A DNA stretch of 64,000 nucleotides, taken from positions 1 to 64,000 of the forward strand of contig JAEWIX010000012.1 in NCBI GenBank assembly GCA_023386885.1, in the 5' to 3' direction. This stretch comes from Pseudomonadota bacterium (GTDB lineage Bacteria > Pseudomonadota > Alphaproteobacteria > Rhizobiales > Xanthobacteraceae). The notes under the pieces were generated by a model, which was not told where the DNA came from, searched no databases, and saw only the letters and a program-made list of their open reading frames with translations. How positions within the stretch are numbered: position 1 is the first letter of the stretch; every line of letters starts with the position of its first letter. A program made the position numbers and the translations under genes. Below are positions 52,448 through 61,529 of the stretch, piece by piece.

Positions 52448-53878
52448 ATGACGACGTCAAGCCATCATCATGACACATCGCTGCACACCGGTAGCGTCGC
52501 CCGCCGCGCTAATGCCGTGCTGCTGACGATGTGCTTCGGCGTGTTTCTGGCGCAACTGGATTCCTCGGTGGTGTTCCTTGGCCTCAAGCACATCGGCGGC
52601 GATCTTCATGCCAGCATCAGCGAGATGCAGTGGGTGCTGGATTCCTACAATCTGGTCTACGCCACCTTCCTTCTCACCGGCGGCGCACTCGGCGATCTCT
52701 ACGGACGGCTGCGGATATTCGCCTGCGGTATCGCGCTGATCGTCGTCGGCTCGCTGGTGTGCGCGCTGACGCCGGACGGCACGACCTTGATCGCCGGCCG
52801 CGCCATCACCGGGCTCGGCGCGGCGCTCGAGGTGACGTCCTCGCTCGCCATTGTCAGCATCACCTTTCCCGATGCGGCTGCGCGTGGCCGCGCGCTGGGC
52901 CTGTGGGCAAGCTGTAACGGCGTCGCCATGGCGATCGGCCCGACGATCGGCGGGCTGCTGGTCGATCACGTCGGCTGGCGCAGCGTCTTCGTGCTGTCGG
53001 TGCCGATCGGACTCGTGACGCTGCTGTTGAGTTATCTCTATGTCGGCGAGAGCCGACACCCGCACGGTCGGCAACTCGATCCCGTCGCACAGCTCCTCGC
53101 GGTGATCGGGCTCGGCGCGCTGTCGTTCATCACCATCGAAGGCCAGCATCGCGGCTGGGCATCGCCGCTGATCGTCGGCATGGCCCTCGCCGCCGTCGGC
53201 GCGGCCATTGCATTCGTGCGCGTCGAACGCGGCCGCCCCGGCGCCATGGTGCCGCTGGATATCTTCAGGAACGCGCCGTTCAGCGCCGCGCTCGCCATCG
53301 CCGGGTTGATGACCTTCGGCATGTATTCGATGCTGTTCCTGATGCCGCTGTACTTCCAGTCGATCACCGGCGCGTCGGCGTTCGTCGCCGGGCTGGAACT
53401 GCTGCCGATCTCCATTGCTTTCGTGGCAGTGTCGCAAAAGTCCGGCGTGCTGATGCATCGCTTCGGTGCGCGGGCAATGCTGGTCGGCGGCATGGGTTTC
53501 ATGGGAACAGGATTGCTGGCGCTGACGCAGATATCGGGCGCCACGTCCATGATACTAGTGCAGCTTGCGCTGATCGTCATCGGCATCGGCCTCGGTCTCA
53601 ACACCGGGCCGGTCAATGCAGTCGCCGTCGCGGCCGTGCCCGCCGCGCGCTCCGGCACGGCATCCGGCCTGCTCAACACGGCACGCATGACGGGCGCGAC
53701 CATGGGCATCGCGCTGCTCGGTGCGATCTATGCGGCGCATGCGCAGGCCGGCAGCACGCAGGCGATGCTGGATGGATTGCGCGCGGCGTTCCTCGGCGGC
53801 GCCATTGCCGAACTCAGCGGCGTCGTGATTGCTCTCGTTTTCACCCGCGCCGATTCCATGGTGCAAAGGTCGGCGTGA
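52448..53878 (+). CDS. MFS drug transporter, DHA2 (EmrB/QacA-like)
   Basis: A 476-residue exporter with 14 predicted membrane helices. Family motifs are FLAQLDSSVVFLGLKHI (the D1 motif of TM1), WVLDSYNLVYATFLLTGGAL with GDLYGRLRIF (motif A), GLGAALEVTSSLAIV, ASCNGVAMAIGPTIGGLLVDH (motif C) and GLLNTARMTGATMGIALLG. It expels drugs or toxic metabolites using the proton gradient. An N-terminal HHHD run is unusual but short. GAAAGG precedes ATG at 52448. The divergent ArsR gene is its probable regulator. Confidence 0.92.
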   Translation: MTTSSHHHDTSLHTGSVARRANAVLLTMCFGVFLAQLDSSVVFLGLKHIGGDLHASISEMQWVLDSYNLVYATFLLTGGALGDLYGRLRIFACGIALIVVGSLVCALTPDGTTLIAGRAITGLGAALEVTSSLAIVSITFPDAAARGRALGLWASCNGVAMAIGPTIGGLLVDHVGWRSVFVLSVPIGLVTLLLSYLYVGESRHPHGRQLDPVAQLLAVIGLGALSFITIEGQHRGWASPLIVGMALAAVGAAIAFVRVERGRPGAMVPLDIFRNAPFSAALAIAGLMTFGMYSMLFLMPLYFQSITGASAFVAGLELLPISIAFVAVSQKSGVLMHRFGARAMLVGGMGFMGTGLLALTQISGATSMILVQLALIVIGIGLGLNTGPVNAVAVAAVPAARSGTASGLLNTARMTGATMGIALLGAIYAAHAQAGSTQAMLDGLRAAFLGGAIAELSGVVIALVFTRADSMVQRSA

Positions 53879-53904
53879 GATCGCGTCATCGAGAAAGAGA
53901 AAAA

Positions 53905-53938
53905 CGTGGATAACCGGGACAAGCCCGGCCATGACGAC
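53905..53938. repeat. Short intergenic repeat (CCGGGACAAGCCCGG type)
   Basis: GTGGATAACCGGGACAAGCC followed by CGGCCATGACGACA contains the inverted arms CCGGG/CCCGG. From memory this is a common intergenic element of Bradyrhizobium-group genomes. It lies after the MFS gene, before the shared terminator. Confidence 0.55.
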
Positions 53939-53979
53939 ACGTTAAATCGGTTGGTTCTAGTTCGACTCCAACACAAACA

Positions 53980-54008
53980 AAAGGGCGGCGGAATTTCCGC
54001 CGCCCTTT
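53980..54008. terminator. Bidirectional terminator between MFS and clpA genes
   Basis: Stem AAAGGGCGGCGGA with TCCGCCGCCCTTT, near-perfect, flanked by A-rich sequence on the left and T-rich on the right, so it can serve both convergent genes. Confidence 0.85.
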
Positions 54009-54027
54009 GTTGTTTCATATCGGCCGC

Positions 54028-56436
54028 TCAAGCCTTGACCAGCGGACCCTTCGAAGGCGAGCCCTTGGAGCCACCGCCCGATCCGCCGGAACGTGGCTTG
54101 CGCGGCGGCGCTTTCTTGCGCGTGCCGGGCAGTTTCTCCGGCTTCGGCGTCACCGGCCCGTCGAGATACTCGAAGCCGATCTTGTCAGCGCCTGCCTCGT
54201 CCTTCTCCAGCACGACGCGAACGTGGCCGCCGCCCTTGAGGGCGCCGAACAGCACCTGATCGGCCAGCGGCTTCTTGATGTGCTCCTGGATCATGCGACC
54301 CATCGGGCGGGCGCCCATCTGCTCATCGTAGCCGTGTTCGACCAGCCACGCCTTGGCCGACTCCGACAGTTCGATGGTGACGTCGCGATCCGCGAGTTGC
54401 GCCTCGAGTTGCAGCACGAACTTCTCGACCACCATGCCGATCACCTCGGCATTGAGGTGCGCAAACGACACGATGGCATCGAGCCGATTACGGAACTCTG
54501 GTGCAAACTGCCGGTTGATCGCCTCCTGATCGTCGCCTTCGCGCTTGTTGCGGGTGAAGCCGAACGCCTGCCGCGCCAGATCGGCGGCGCCGGCATTCGT
54601 CGTCATGATCAGGATCACGTTGCGGAAGTTGACCTGCTTGCCGTTATGATCGGTCAGCTTGCCGTGGTCCATGATCTGCAACAGCACGTTGTAGAGATCG
54701 GGATGCGCCTTCTCGATTTCGTCGAGCAGCACCACGCAGTGCGGATGCTTATCGACGCCGTCGGTGAGCAAACCGCCCTGATCGAAGCCGACATAGCCCG
54801 GAGGCGCGCCGATCAGCCGCGAAACGGTGTGGCGCTCCATGTATTCGGACATGTCGAAACGAATCAGCTCGACGCCCAGCGACGCCGCGAGTTGCTTCGC
54901 CACCTCGGTCTTGCCGACGCCGGTCGGCCCCGAGAACAGGTAGGAGCCGATCGGCTTCTCCGGTTCGCGCAAGCCCGCGCGCGCCAGCTTGATCGATGCC
55001 GATAGCGCTTCGATCGCCTTGTCCTGACCGAACACCACGCGCTTCAAGGTCTGCTCGAGATGCTTGAGCACTTCGGCATCGTCCTTCGACACGGTCTTGG
55101 GCGGAATCCGCGCCATGGTCGCGATCGTGGTTTCGATTTCCTTGATGCCGATGGTCTTCTTGCGCTTGTTTTCCGACACCAGCATCTGCGCCGCACCCGA
55201 CTCGTCGATCACGTCGATCGCCTTGTCCGGCAGCTTGCGGTCGTGGATGTAACGCGACGACAGTTGCACCGCCGCCTCGATAGCGTCGTTGGTGTATTTG
55301 AGCTTGTGATAGTCCTCAAAATACGGCTTGAGCCCCTTGAGGATCGCAATCGCATCCTCGACGGTCGGCTCGTTGACGTCGATCTTCTGGAACCGGCGCA
55401 CCAGCGCGCGGTCCTTCTCGAAATGCTGGCGATATTCCTTGTAGGTCGTCGATCCCATGCAGCGGATGGTGCCCGAAGCCAGCGCCGGCTTCAGCAGATT
55501 GGATGCATCCATCGCGCCGCCCGACGTCGCACCCGCACCGATCACGGTGTGGATCTCGTCGATGAACAGGATGGCGTTGGGATGAGCCTCGAGTTCCTTG
55601 AGAACCTGCTTCAGCCGCTCCTCGAAATCGCCGCGATAGCGCGTACCGGCCAGCAGCGTGCCCATGTCGAGCGAGAACACGGTGGCTGCACTCAGCACCT
55701 CCGGAACCTCGCTGTCGACGATGCGCTTGGCCAACCCTTCGGCGATGGCGGTCTTGCCGACGCCGGCTTCGCCCACGAACAGCGGGTTGTTCTTCTGCCG
55801 GCGGCACAGCACCTGGATCGCCCGATTGATCTCGGCATTGCGGCCGATCACCGGATCGATCTTACCCTCGCGCGCCTTCTTGTTGAGGTTGATGCAATAG
55901 GTCTCCAGCGCCTCGCCCTTCTTCTTGGGATCGTCGCCGGTCTTGGATTCAGCTTCTTCGTCCACGCCACGCACCGGCCGCGCCTCGGAAACACCGGGCC
56001 GCTTGGCGATGCCGTGGCTGATGTAGTTCACCGCGTCGTAACGCGTCATATCCTGCTCCTGCAGGAAATACGCGGCATGACTCTCGCGCTCGGCGAAGAT
56101 CGCGATCAGCACGTTGGCGCCGGTGACCTCCTCGCGTCCCGAAGACTGGACGTGAATCACCGCGCGCTGAATCACGCGCTGGAAGCCCGCCGTCGGCTTG
56201 GCGTCGTCGGTGCCGTCGGTCACCAGATTCTCGAATTCGGTCTCGAGATAATTGACGAGACTAGTGCGCAGCTTGTCGAGATCGACGCTGCATGCGCGCA
56301 TCACCGCCGCCGCATCGGAATCATCCACCAGCGACAGCAGCAGATGTTCGAGCGTCGCATATTGATGGTGCCGCTCGTTCGCGATCGCGAGCGCCCGATG
56401 CAGCGACTGTTCAAGGCTCTGAGAAAAAGTTGGCAT
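54028..56436 (-). CDS. clpA: ATP-dependent Clp protease ATP-binding subunit ClpA
   Basis: HSP100 unfoldase that feeds ClpP. The 802-residue protein has a double Clp-N domain (1-145; TFSQSLEQSLHRALAIANE), AAA1 with Walker A GEAGVGKTAIAEG (about 220) and LFIDEIHTVIGAGATSGG, and AAA2 with GPTGVGKTEVAKQ (about 505) and sensor motifs NRLDAIVSF and GARPMGRMIQEH. A Gly/Lys/Pro/Ser-rich tail of about 40 residues is longer than in E. coli. It is downstream of clpS on the same strand, about 330 bases apart. ClpP is not in the window. Confidence 0.97.
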   Translation of the reverse strand: MPTFSQSLEQSLHRALAIANERHHQYATLEHLLLSLVDDSDAAAVMRACSVDLDKLRTSLVNYLETEFENLVTDGTDDAKPTAGFQRVIQRAVIHVQSSGREEVTGANVLIAIFAERESHAAYFLQEQDMTRYDAVNYISHGIAKRPGVSEARPVRGVDEEAESKTGDDPKKKGEALETYCINLNKKAREGKIDPVIGRNAEINRAIQVLCRRQKNNPLFVGEAGVGKTAIAEGLAKRIVDSEVPEVLSAATVFSLDMGTLLAGTRYRGDFEERLKQVLKELEAHPNAILFIDEIHTVIGAGATSGGAMDASNLLKPALASGTIRCMGSTTYKEYRQHFEKDRALVRRFQKIDVNEPTVEDAIAILKGLKPYFEDYHKLKYTNDAIEAAVQLSSRYIHDRKLPDKAIDVIDESGAAQMLVSENKRKKTIGIKEIETTIATMARIPPKTVSKDDAEVLKHLEQTLKRVVFGQDKAIEALSASIKLARAGLREPEKPIGSYLFSGPTGVGKTEVAKQLAASLGVELIRFDMSEYMERHTVSRLIGAPPGYVGFDQGGLLTDGVDKHPHCVVLLDEIEKAHPDLYNVLLQIMDHGKLTDHNGKQVNFRNVILIMTTNAGAADLARQAFGFTRNKREGDDQEAINRQFAPEFRNRLDAIVSFAHLNAEVIGMVVEKFVLQLEAQLADRDVTIELSESAKAWLVEHGYDEQMGARPMGRMIQEHIKKPLADQVLFGALKGGGHVRVVLEKDEAGADKIGFEYLDGPVTPKPEKLPGTRKKAPPRKPRSGGSGGGSKGSPSKGPLVKA

Positions 56437-56763
56437 TCGCGTCCTCTATGGCCCCCGGCCATCATGATGGTCGCTGCCCGATCAGGCAACAACAACCTTT
56501 TAGAATATATAGGCAGGCCATTTGGCAGCGGAAGACCGGTTCCCCCGGACGCATTCAGGCGATCCGCTGGCATTATTCAGAATCGCCCGAGGTTCGTTCT
56601 TCGTCGAGACGACCAGAAATAGCGAAAACGCGGCGACTCAGTTGCGAGAAACCAGCTCAATCGTGTGGAGCCAGCGCTGCGGTGGCACCTCGTCAGGCGC
56701 TATCCCTGCTCCCATCGGGGCAAACTGAGCGATGCGCCACGATGATCCGACGAAATTGCCGAA
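56437..56763. other. clpS-clpA intergenic region
   Basis: About 330 bases with no supported gene. On the minus strand an AT-rich TATATATTCTAAAAGG word (around 56495-56512) could be a -10 region for clpA, but no good -35 was found. Confidence 0.4.
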
Positions 56764-57183
56764 CTATTTCTTTTCCATCACGCATTGCAGCGGATGCTGG
56801 TGCTTGCGCGCGAAATCCATCACCTGCGTGACCTTGGTTTCGGCAATCTCATAGGTAAACACACCGCATTCGCCGATGCCGTGATGGTGGACATGCAGCA
56901 TGATCTTGGTCGCCGCCTCGGCATCCTTCTGGAAGAATCGCTCCAGGACGTGAACGACGAATTCCATCGGCGTGTAATCGTCGTTCAGAATGAGAACGCG
57001 ATAAAGGTTCGGTCGTTTGACCTTCGGCTTGACCTTGGTGATGACCGAGGTTGTCGGTGCGCCTCCGCGACCCTGATCGCCGTCGCCCTGACCACCGCCC
57101 TGATCGCCGCTCATGCGCGGCAAGGTCGCATCGGTGCCGGCGGGCGCCGCGGATTTCTCAACGTGTGAAAACAAATTCGACAT
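56764..57183 (-). CDS. clpS: ClpS adaptor protein
   Basis: N-end-rule adaptor that binds N-degron substrates and ClpA. The 139-residue protein has a long Gly/Asp/Gln-rich linker (GDQGGGQGDGDQGRGG) before the conserved fold: NLYRVLILNDDYTPMEFVV, LERFFQKDAEAATKIML, HVHHHGIGECGVFTYEIAE and HPLQCVMEKK. The hydrophobic pocket residues (NDD, TPMEFV, H-x-x-G) are intact. The start could also be the internal Met at 57114; ATG 57183 lacks a strong ribosome binding site, and further upstream codons are not ClpS-like. Confidence 0.95.
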   Translation of the reverse strand: MSNLFSHVEKSAAPAGTDATLPRMSGDQGGGQGDGDQGRGGAPTTSVITKVKPKVKRPNLYRVLILNDDYTPMEFVVHVLERFFQKDAEAATKIMLHVHHHGIGECGVFTYEIAETKVTQVMDFARKHQHPLQCVMEKK

Positions 57184-57566
57184 GGTCCGGATAGATATGG
57201 TCTCGATCGTTGCCTGCAGCTTCCTGTAAACCCGAAAAGCCGCCCCCGGGGACAGAACCGCGTCTCGCACCGCGGCCGTGCCAATATGGGTCTGCCCCCG
57301 AACCATCGCAAGCCGCCAAACGCCGCGCCGCCCCAAGGCATTTCAGGGGGCCATTTCAGGCATGCGCCCCAGCCAAGGTTAATCCAATTTGCCCGATTCG
57401 TCCGAATCCTCACGCATCCCGTTCACCAGCCGTTGACACTGAAACCAGCCCCGCTGGCCATACCGAGCATTTGTCCGGTTATTTACCTGATTTCTCAGGA
57501 CGGCTTTACCACCTGTTTAGCCGGCCGCGCGGAAATGGCGTCACAACCCATACCCTGGTGACCGCC
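57184..57566. other. Divergent clpS/TadG-like intergenic region
   Basis: About 380 bases. The plus-strand frame of the TadG-like gene is open back to 57210, but that part is Pro/Arg-rich and not protein-like. I see no RNA gene. Promoters for both divergent genes should lie here. Confidence 0.45.
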
Positions 57567-58943
57567 ATGTTCGGTAAATCGTTGCCCAGTCCAGTCACGC
57601 GCGCCGCAGCCCGTTTCGCCCACGCGAATCGCGGCAATGTCGCTGCCATGTTTGCCATTGCCCTCGTCCCGATGATCGGAATCGTCGGTGCGGCAGTCGA
57701 CTACAGCCGCGCCGTCGCCGCCCGCTCCGCGATGCAAGCCGCCCTCGATACCACGGCGCTGATGGTGTCCAAGGATGCCCAGGCCGACCCGTCGATGACG
57801 GCGGCACAAGCCACCGCTGCGGCGCAGAAGTATTTTAACGCCCTCTACAAGGATGGCAGCGCCAGCAACGTCGTGATCAACGCGACCTATACGCCCAACA
57901 CCGGCAAGGGAGCGTCGGTCGCCGTCACTGCCAACGGATCGGTGGCCACCGACTTCATGCGGATGGCCGGATTCACCGATATCGGCATCGGCACCAGTTC
58001 CACCACAAAATGGGGCAGCGCCCGGCTGCGCATCGCGATGGCGCTCGACGTCACCGGATCGATGGCCAGCTACGACAAGCTGGGAAAGATGAAGATCGCG
58101 GCCAAAAAACTGGTGGACACGCTCAAAGCCTCCGCCAAGACCGCAGATGACGTCTATCTCTCAATCATTCCCTTCAACGTCATGGTCAACGTCGGCACCG
58201 ATAACAAGAATGCCAACTGGCTGGACTGGGACACGAGTTATGGGAGCTGCAGCAGGTCCAGCTATACGACGAAGAGCGACTGCTTGAAGAACGGCAGAAC
58301 CTGGACCGACAGGAACCTCAGTAGATGGCAAGGCTGCGTAACCGACCGCACGCAAAACTACGACACCACAAATGATGCGCCGACGACAAACAACGCGGAT
58401 ACGCTGTACCTGGCTGAAAGCTACAGTTCCTGTCCGGCGTCGTTGCTTTCGATGAAATCGGTGTTCAACTCAACGGAAACCGACTCATCGAACGACACCA
58501 ATACGATCAAGGGGAAAATCAACAGCTTGACGGCGGTTGGCAATACCAACCAGTCGATCGGCATGCAGATTGCGTGGATGATGTTGGGGAGCAGCCTTTT
58601 CCCGGCTCCCGCCAAGGATCCGAACTATCAGTATTCTGACGTGATCATCCTCTTGTCGGATGGAGAAAACACGCAGAATCGCTGGTACTCGAACGCGTCG
58701 CAAATCGACGCACGGCAAAAGCTGCTCTGCGACAACATCAATCCGGAGAAGAAGGACACGTCGAAGAAGGACACCACCCATGTCTACACCATTCAGGTGG
58801 ACACCGACGGGGCGGGAGAATCGGCAGTCCTGAAATATTGCGCCGACACCGGCGGGTTCTATCCGACGACGACCACCACCGGCATGGCGGAAGCCTTCAG
58901 CGCGATCGGCAATTCGCTGGTCAAGCTGCAAATCGCAAAGTAG
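57567..58943 (+). CDS. TadG-like pilus-assembly/VWA protein
   Basis: A 458-residue protein with a Tad-like N-terminus: FAHANRGNVAAMFAIALVPM is the TadE/G signature, with a single membrane anchor at about 25-45 and GAAVDYSRAVAARSAMQAALD after it. A VWA domain follows (about 150-450), with MIDAS motif IAMALDVTGSM, VYLSIIPFNVMVN and VIILLSDGENTQN; it carries an insertion with several Cys and many Asn/Thr residues (SYGSCSRSSYTTKSDC). It is exported and cell-envelope anchored. The lone gene lacks adjacent tad genes, so its role in pili or surface adhesion is inferred. Confidence 0.88.
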   Translation: MFGKSLPSPVTRAAARFAHANRGNVAAMFAIALVPMIGIVGAAVDYSRAVAARSAMQAALDTTALMVSKDAQADPSMTAAQATAAAQKYFNALYKDGSASNVVINATYTPNTGKGASVAVTANGSVATDFMRMAGFTDIGIGTSSTTKWGSARLRIAMALDVTGSMASYDKLGKMKIAAKKLVDTLKASAKTADDVYLSIIPFNVMVNVGTDNKNANWLDWDTSYGSCSRSSYTTKSDCLKNGRTWTDRNLSRWQGCVTDRTQNYDTTNDAPTTNNADTLYLAESYSSCPASLLSMKSVFNSTETDSSNDTNTIKGKINSLTAVGNTNQSIGMQIAWMMLGSSLFPAPAKDPNYQYSDVIILLSDGENTQNRWYSNASQIDARQKLLCDNINPEKKDTSKKDTTHVYTIQVDTDGAGESAVLKYCADTGGFYPTTTTTGMAEAFSAIGNSLVKLQIAK

Positions 58944-58972
58944 GCAAGCCGCAGCGTAGCAAGTCACCCACG

Positions 58973-59004
58973 AAAAAAGCCCGGTCGCGAGACCGGGCTT
59001 TTTT
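58973..59004. terminator. Strong bidirectional terminator
   Basis: AAAAAAGCCCGGTC-GCGA-GACCGGGCTTTTTT: an 8-base GC stem extended by A/T pairs, with runs of A and T on each side. It serves the TadG-like gene on the plus strand and the phasin gene on the minus strand. Confidence 0.95.
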
Positions 59005-59026
59005 GTATTCCGAGATGGAACGAGGC

Positions 59027-59368
59027 TTAGCGGACCGACACCGGCGCCAGCTTGCCGATGAAGCCTTCGAACGGCTTGAACGACTGCTTGGCGAGCTCGA
59101 CGTAAAGGCCGCCGATCTTCTGCGACTCGGCCACGAAAGTCTCGTAGCTGGTCTTGGCATACTCGGTCTGGACTTCGAGCGCCTTGTCGAGGGACTTCGA
59201 GGCGATCAGCTTCTCGAAATATGCGTTGCCGTCTTCAAACGACTTCTTGGAGTAGTCGCCGAACGCCGCAACGATCGACTGGAGGGTCTGCTGGAAATCG
59301 TTGGCGGCCGAAACCGCGCTTTCGAATTGCTCTTTGCCGTAGTTCTGCAGTTCTTCAACCTTGACCAT
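59027..59368 (-). CDS. Phasin
   Basis: A 113-residue all-helical amphipathic protein that coats polyhydroxyalkanoate granules. The phasin-2 pattern includes MVKVEELQNYGKEQFESA, QQTLQSIVAAFGDYSKKSFE, FEKLIASKSLDKALEVQTEY and KTSYETFVAESQKIGGLYVE, ending GKLAPVSVR. It has no Cys, no signal peptide and no membrane helix. ATG at 59368 has AAGGA seven bases upstream; ATG 59377 is too close to it. A promoter with paired operator-like boxes lies upstream, suggesting control by the PHA repressor. Confidence 0.92.
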   Translation of the reverse strand: MVKVEELQNYGKEQFESAVSAANDFQQTLQSIVAAFGDYSKKSFEDGNAYFEKLIASKSLDKALEVQTEYAKTSYETFVAESQKIGGLYVELAKQSFKPFEGFIGKLAPVSVR

Positions 59369-59448
59369 GGGAGACATCCTTCATCGGCTGCGGGAGAAAT
59401 AAAACGTCAAGGCATCGCCGGCCGAACCGCGACGCCGCTATGACCATC

Positions 59449-59476
59449 ACACTATCGCATTGCACAATTATGTCAA
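59449..59476 (-). promoter_or_regulatory. Phasin promoter (sigma-70 type)
   Basis: On the minus strand TTGACA (59476-59471), a 16-base spacer and TAGTGT (59454-59449) form a plausible promoter. The predicted leader is about 75 bases to the ATG at 59368. The spacer contains one of the two operator-like boxes. Confidence 0.6.
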
Positions 59477-59498
59477 TGAATTTGATGCAATGCACAAT
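59457..59498. promoter_or_regulatory. Paired operator-like boxes upstream of the phasin gene
   Basis: Two 12-base boxes, GCATTGCACAAT (59457-59468) and GCAATGCACAAT (59487-59498), differ at one base and are 30 bases apart (about three helical turns). The left box lies between the -35 and -10 elements, the right one just upstream of -35. TGCA-rich sites bound by the PHA-responsive repressor PhaR are known upstream of phasin genes, so PhaR is the obvious candidate. Confidence 0.6.
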
Positions 59499-59769
59499 CG
59501 TCATATTCGTGCGAATCCGGCATTGTCCGGCAAGGGTTATTTAACCTTTTCGAAACTCCAGCCCCTTACCCTGTTTGTGTAATCGTTGCGGTCCGGCGTA
59601 AAGCTCGAAAAGATTCGTGAATACAGGCTCTTAGCCAAATTTGGAGATCACCCAAACTGGCTCGGGGCCGGCAGCGCGTCGACCCAGCGCGCGAGGTCAT
59701 TCGCGGAACGTCGAGCATAATTTGGCCTCACGGACCGGTGATTGAGATCGAAATCTGACGGGGACGTCC
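59499..59769. other. Intergenic region before the D,D-carboxypeptidase gene
   Basis: About 270 bases without a supported gene, between the phasin operator and the carboxypeptidase start; its promoter is not clearly visible. Confidence 0.4.
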
Positions 59770-61458
59770 ATGCTACGCACAACCTCAGCCTCTTCACGTG
59801 CCCTGCGGGTTTGCGTTCTCGGGTTGGCCACCATCACCGCCGCCGTCATCTTCACCACCGATACCGCCGATGCCCGACGACGCCATCGGCACCACCGCCA
59901 TCACGCCACCCACCAAAGCTACAATCCGGCATTCGCCTCGATCATCGTGGATGCCAACTCCGGCGCGACGCTCGCCGCCACCAATGCCGATGGCCTGCGC
60001 TTTCCCGCCTCGCTTACCAAGATCATGACGCTGTACCTGCTGTTCGAACGGCTCGACGCCGGCAAGGTCAGCCTCAACACGGAAATGCCGGTGTCGGCGC
60101 ACGCCGCATCGCAAGCGCCGACCAAGCTCGGCCTGCGTCCGGGCCAGAGCATCCGCGTCGAAGACGCGATCAAGGGGCTGGTGACCCGTTCCGCCAACGA
60201 CGCGGCCGTGGTGATCGCCGAATTCCTCGGCGGCGACGAAGACGACTTCGCCAAGATGATGACGCGCAAAGCGCGCGCCCTCGGCATGACCCGCACCGTC
60301 TATCGCAACGCTTCCGGCCTGCCCAATGACGATCAGGTCACCACGGCACGCGACCAGGCCACTCTTGGCCGTGCGATCCAGGATCGTTTCCCGCGCTACT
60401 ATCGCTTCTTCGCCACCGCATCGTTCAACTATCGCGGCCGTAACATCCGCAACCACAATCACCTGCTCGGCAAGGTCGAGGGCGTCGACGGCATCAAGAC
60501 CGGCTACACCCGCGCTTCCGGCTTCAACCTTGTCACCAATCTGCGCCGCGGCAATCGTCATCTCGTCGGCGTGGTGATGGGCGGCCGCAGCGGCGGATCA
60601 CGCGACGCCACCATGCGCAAGCTGCTCGCCGCCAATCTCGAGAAGGCCTCCGGCCGCCGCACGGTCGCCGCCATTGTCGAACGCAGCCCCGCCGAGGCCA
60701 ATGCCGCGGTCGCCGAGGAGGCCGCACAATCGCGGCCCGCCGCGCCGGTTCAGGTGCAGGGCGCCATTCAGGTCGCCGCGGAGGCCGCTCCTCCACCTTT
60801 GCCGACCGCACGTCCGGCAGCCGCGCCGGCTCAGAAAGCCGCAGTCGCCGAGAAAGCACCGATCGAACCGGCCCCGCTCACCAACGGCGTGATTCAGAGC
60901 AAGGCGATCGCGGCGATCCCCGGCTCGACCGAGCCGATGAAGCCGGTGCGCGTCAAGACCGTCCAGGTCCGCTCCGGTCAGGTAAAGGTCGCCTCCGCCG
61001 GCCCCGCGCCTCTTTTCGTCGCTCATGGAGATACGGCGGACATCTCCGGTTCGGTTGCGACCCGCGAGCTGCCGGTTCAGCCACCGAACCACGGCACCGG
61101 AAAAGGACTGCTCGGCGTGCTGCCGGCCTCCAGCGTCGCCGCAGCATCGGCGGAACGGCCAGTCCAGCAGGCGGTTCAACATCAGGGCGCCATCAAGCCG
61201 GCCGCCGTTCACACCGGCTGGATCGTGCAGGTCGGCGCGCTGGAAAGCGAGAGCCAGGCCCGCGAGCGTCTGGAAACTGCCCGCGACCACGCCAAGGGCA
61301 TGCTGGGCCAGGCCGATCCGTTCACTGAACCCGTGGTGACGCGCGGCGACAAGAAGCTCTATCGCGCCCGCTTCGCCGGCCTCGAACGCGATCAGGCGGA
61401 AGCCGTCTGCAAACGGCTCAAGCGCTCCGACATCTCGTGCATCACCATTCGCAACTGA
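59770..61458 (+). CDS. D-alanyl-D-alanine carboxypeptidase (S11) with SPOR domain
   Basis: Low-molecular-mass penicillin-binding protein trimming the terminal D-Ala of peptidoglycan. The 562-residue protein has a signal peptide (about 1-35), then a His/Arg-rich patch (RRRHRHHRHHATH). The catalytic domain has S81-x-x-K84 (ASLTKIM), S141-A-N143 and K243-T-G (GIKTGYTRASG). A long Ala/Pro-rich linker (about 310-470) leads to a SPOR domain at the end (WIVQVGALESESQARERLE to SDISCITIRN). The SPOR domain suggests recruitment to the division site, as for the transglycosylase at 46446-47360. Confidence 0.94.
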   Translation: MLRTTSASSRALRVCVLGLATITAAVIFTTDTADARRRHRHHRHHATHQSYNPAFASIIVDANSGATLAATNADGLRFPASLTKIMTLYLLFERLDAGKVSLNTEMPVSAHAASQAPTKLGLRPGQSIRVEDAIKGLVTRSANDAAVVIAEFLGGDEDDFAKMMTRKARALGMTRTVYRNASGLPNDDQVTTARDQATLGRAIQDRFPRYYRFFATASFNYRGRNIRNHNHLLGKVEGVDGIKTGYTRASGFNLVTNLRRGNRHLVGVVMGGRSGGSRDATMRKLLAANLEKASGRRTVAAIVERSPAEANAAVAEEAAQSRPAAPVQVQGAIQVAAEAAPPPLPTARPAAAPAQKAAVAEKAPIEPAPLTNGVIQSKAIAAIPGSTEPMKPVRVKTVQVRSGQVKVASAGPAPLFVAHGDTADISGSVATRELPVQPPNHGTGKGLLGVLPASSVAAASAERPVQQAVQHQGAIKPAAVHTGWIVQVGALESESQARERLETARDHAKGMLGQADPFTEPVVTRGDKKLYRARFAGLERDQAEAVCKRLKRSDISCITIRN

Positions 61459-61485
61459 GTGTTCGTCGCAAGAATTCGTAGCCAA

Positions 61486-61529
61486 CAACAAAGCCCCGCT
61501 TCCGGTCGATCGGAAGCGGGGCTTTGTTG
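61486..61529. terminator. Long perfect-stem terminator
   Basis: CAACAAAGCCCCGCTTCCG pairs perfectly over 19 bases with CGGAAGCGGGGCTTTGTTG around the loop GTCGAT, followed by TTT. It ends the carboxypeptidase transcript 28 bases after the stop codon. Confidence 0.92.

Noticed and set aside
55060..56622. A 520-codon plus-strand frame opposite clpA
   Set aside because: Antisense shadow; clpA is unambiguous.
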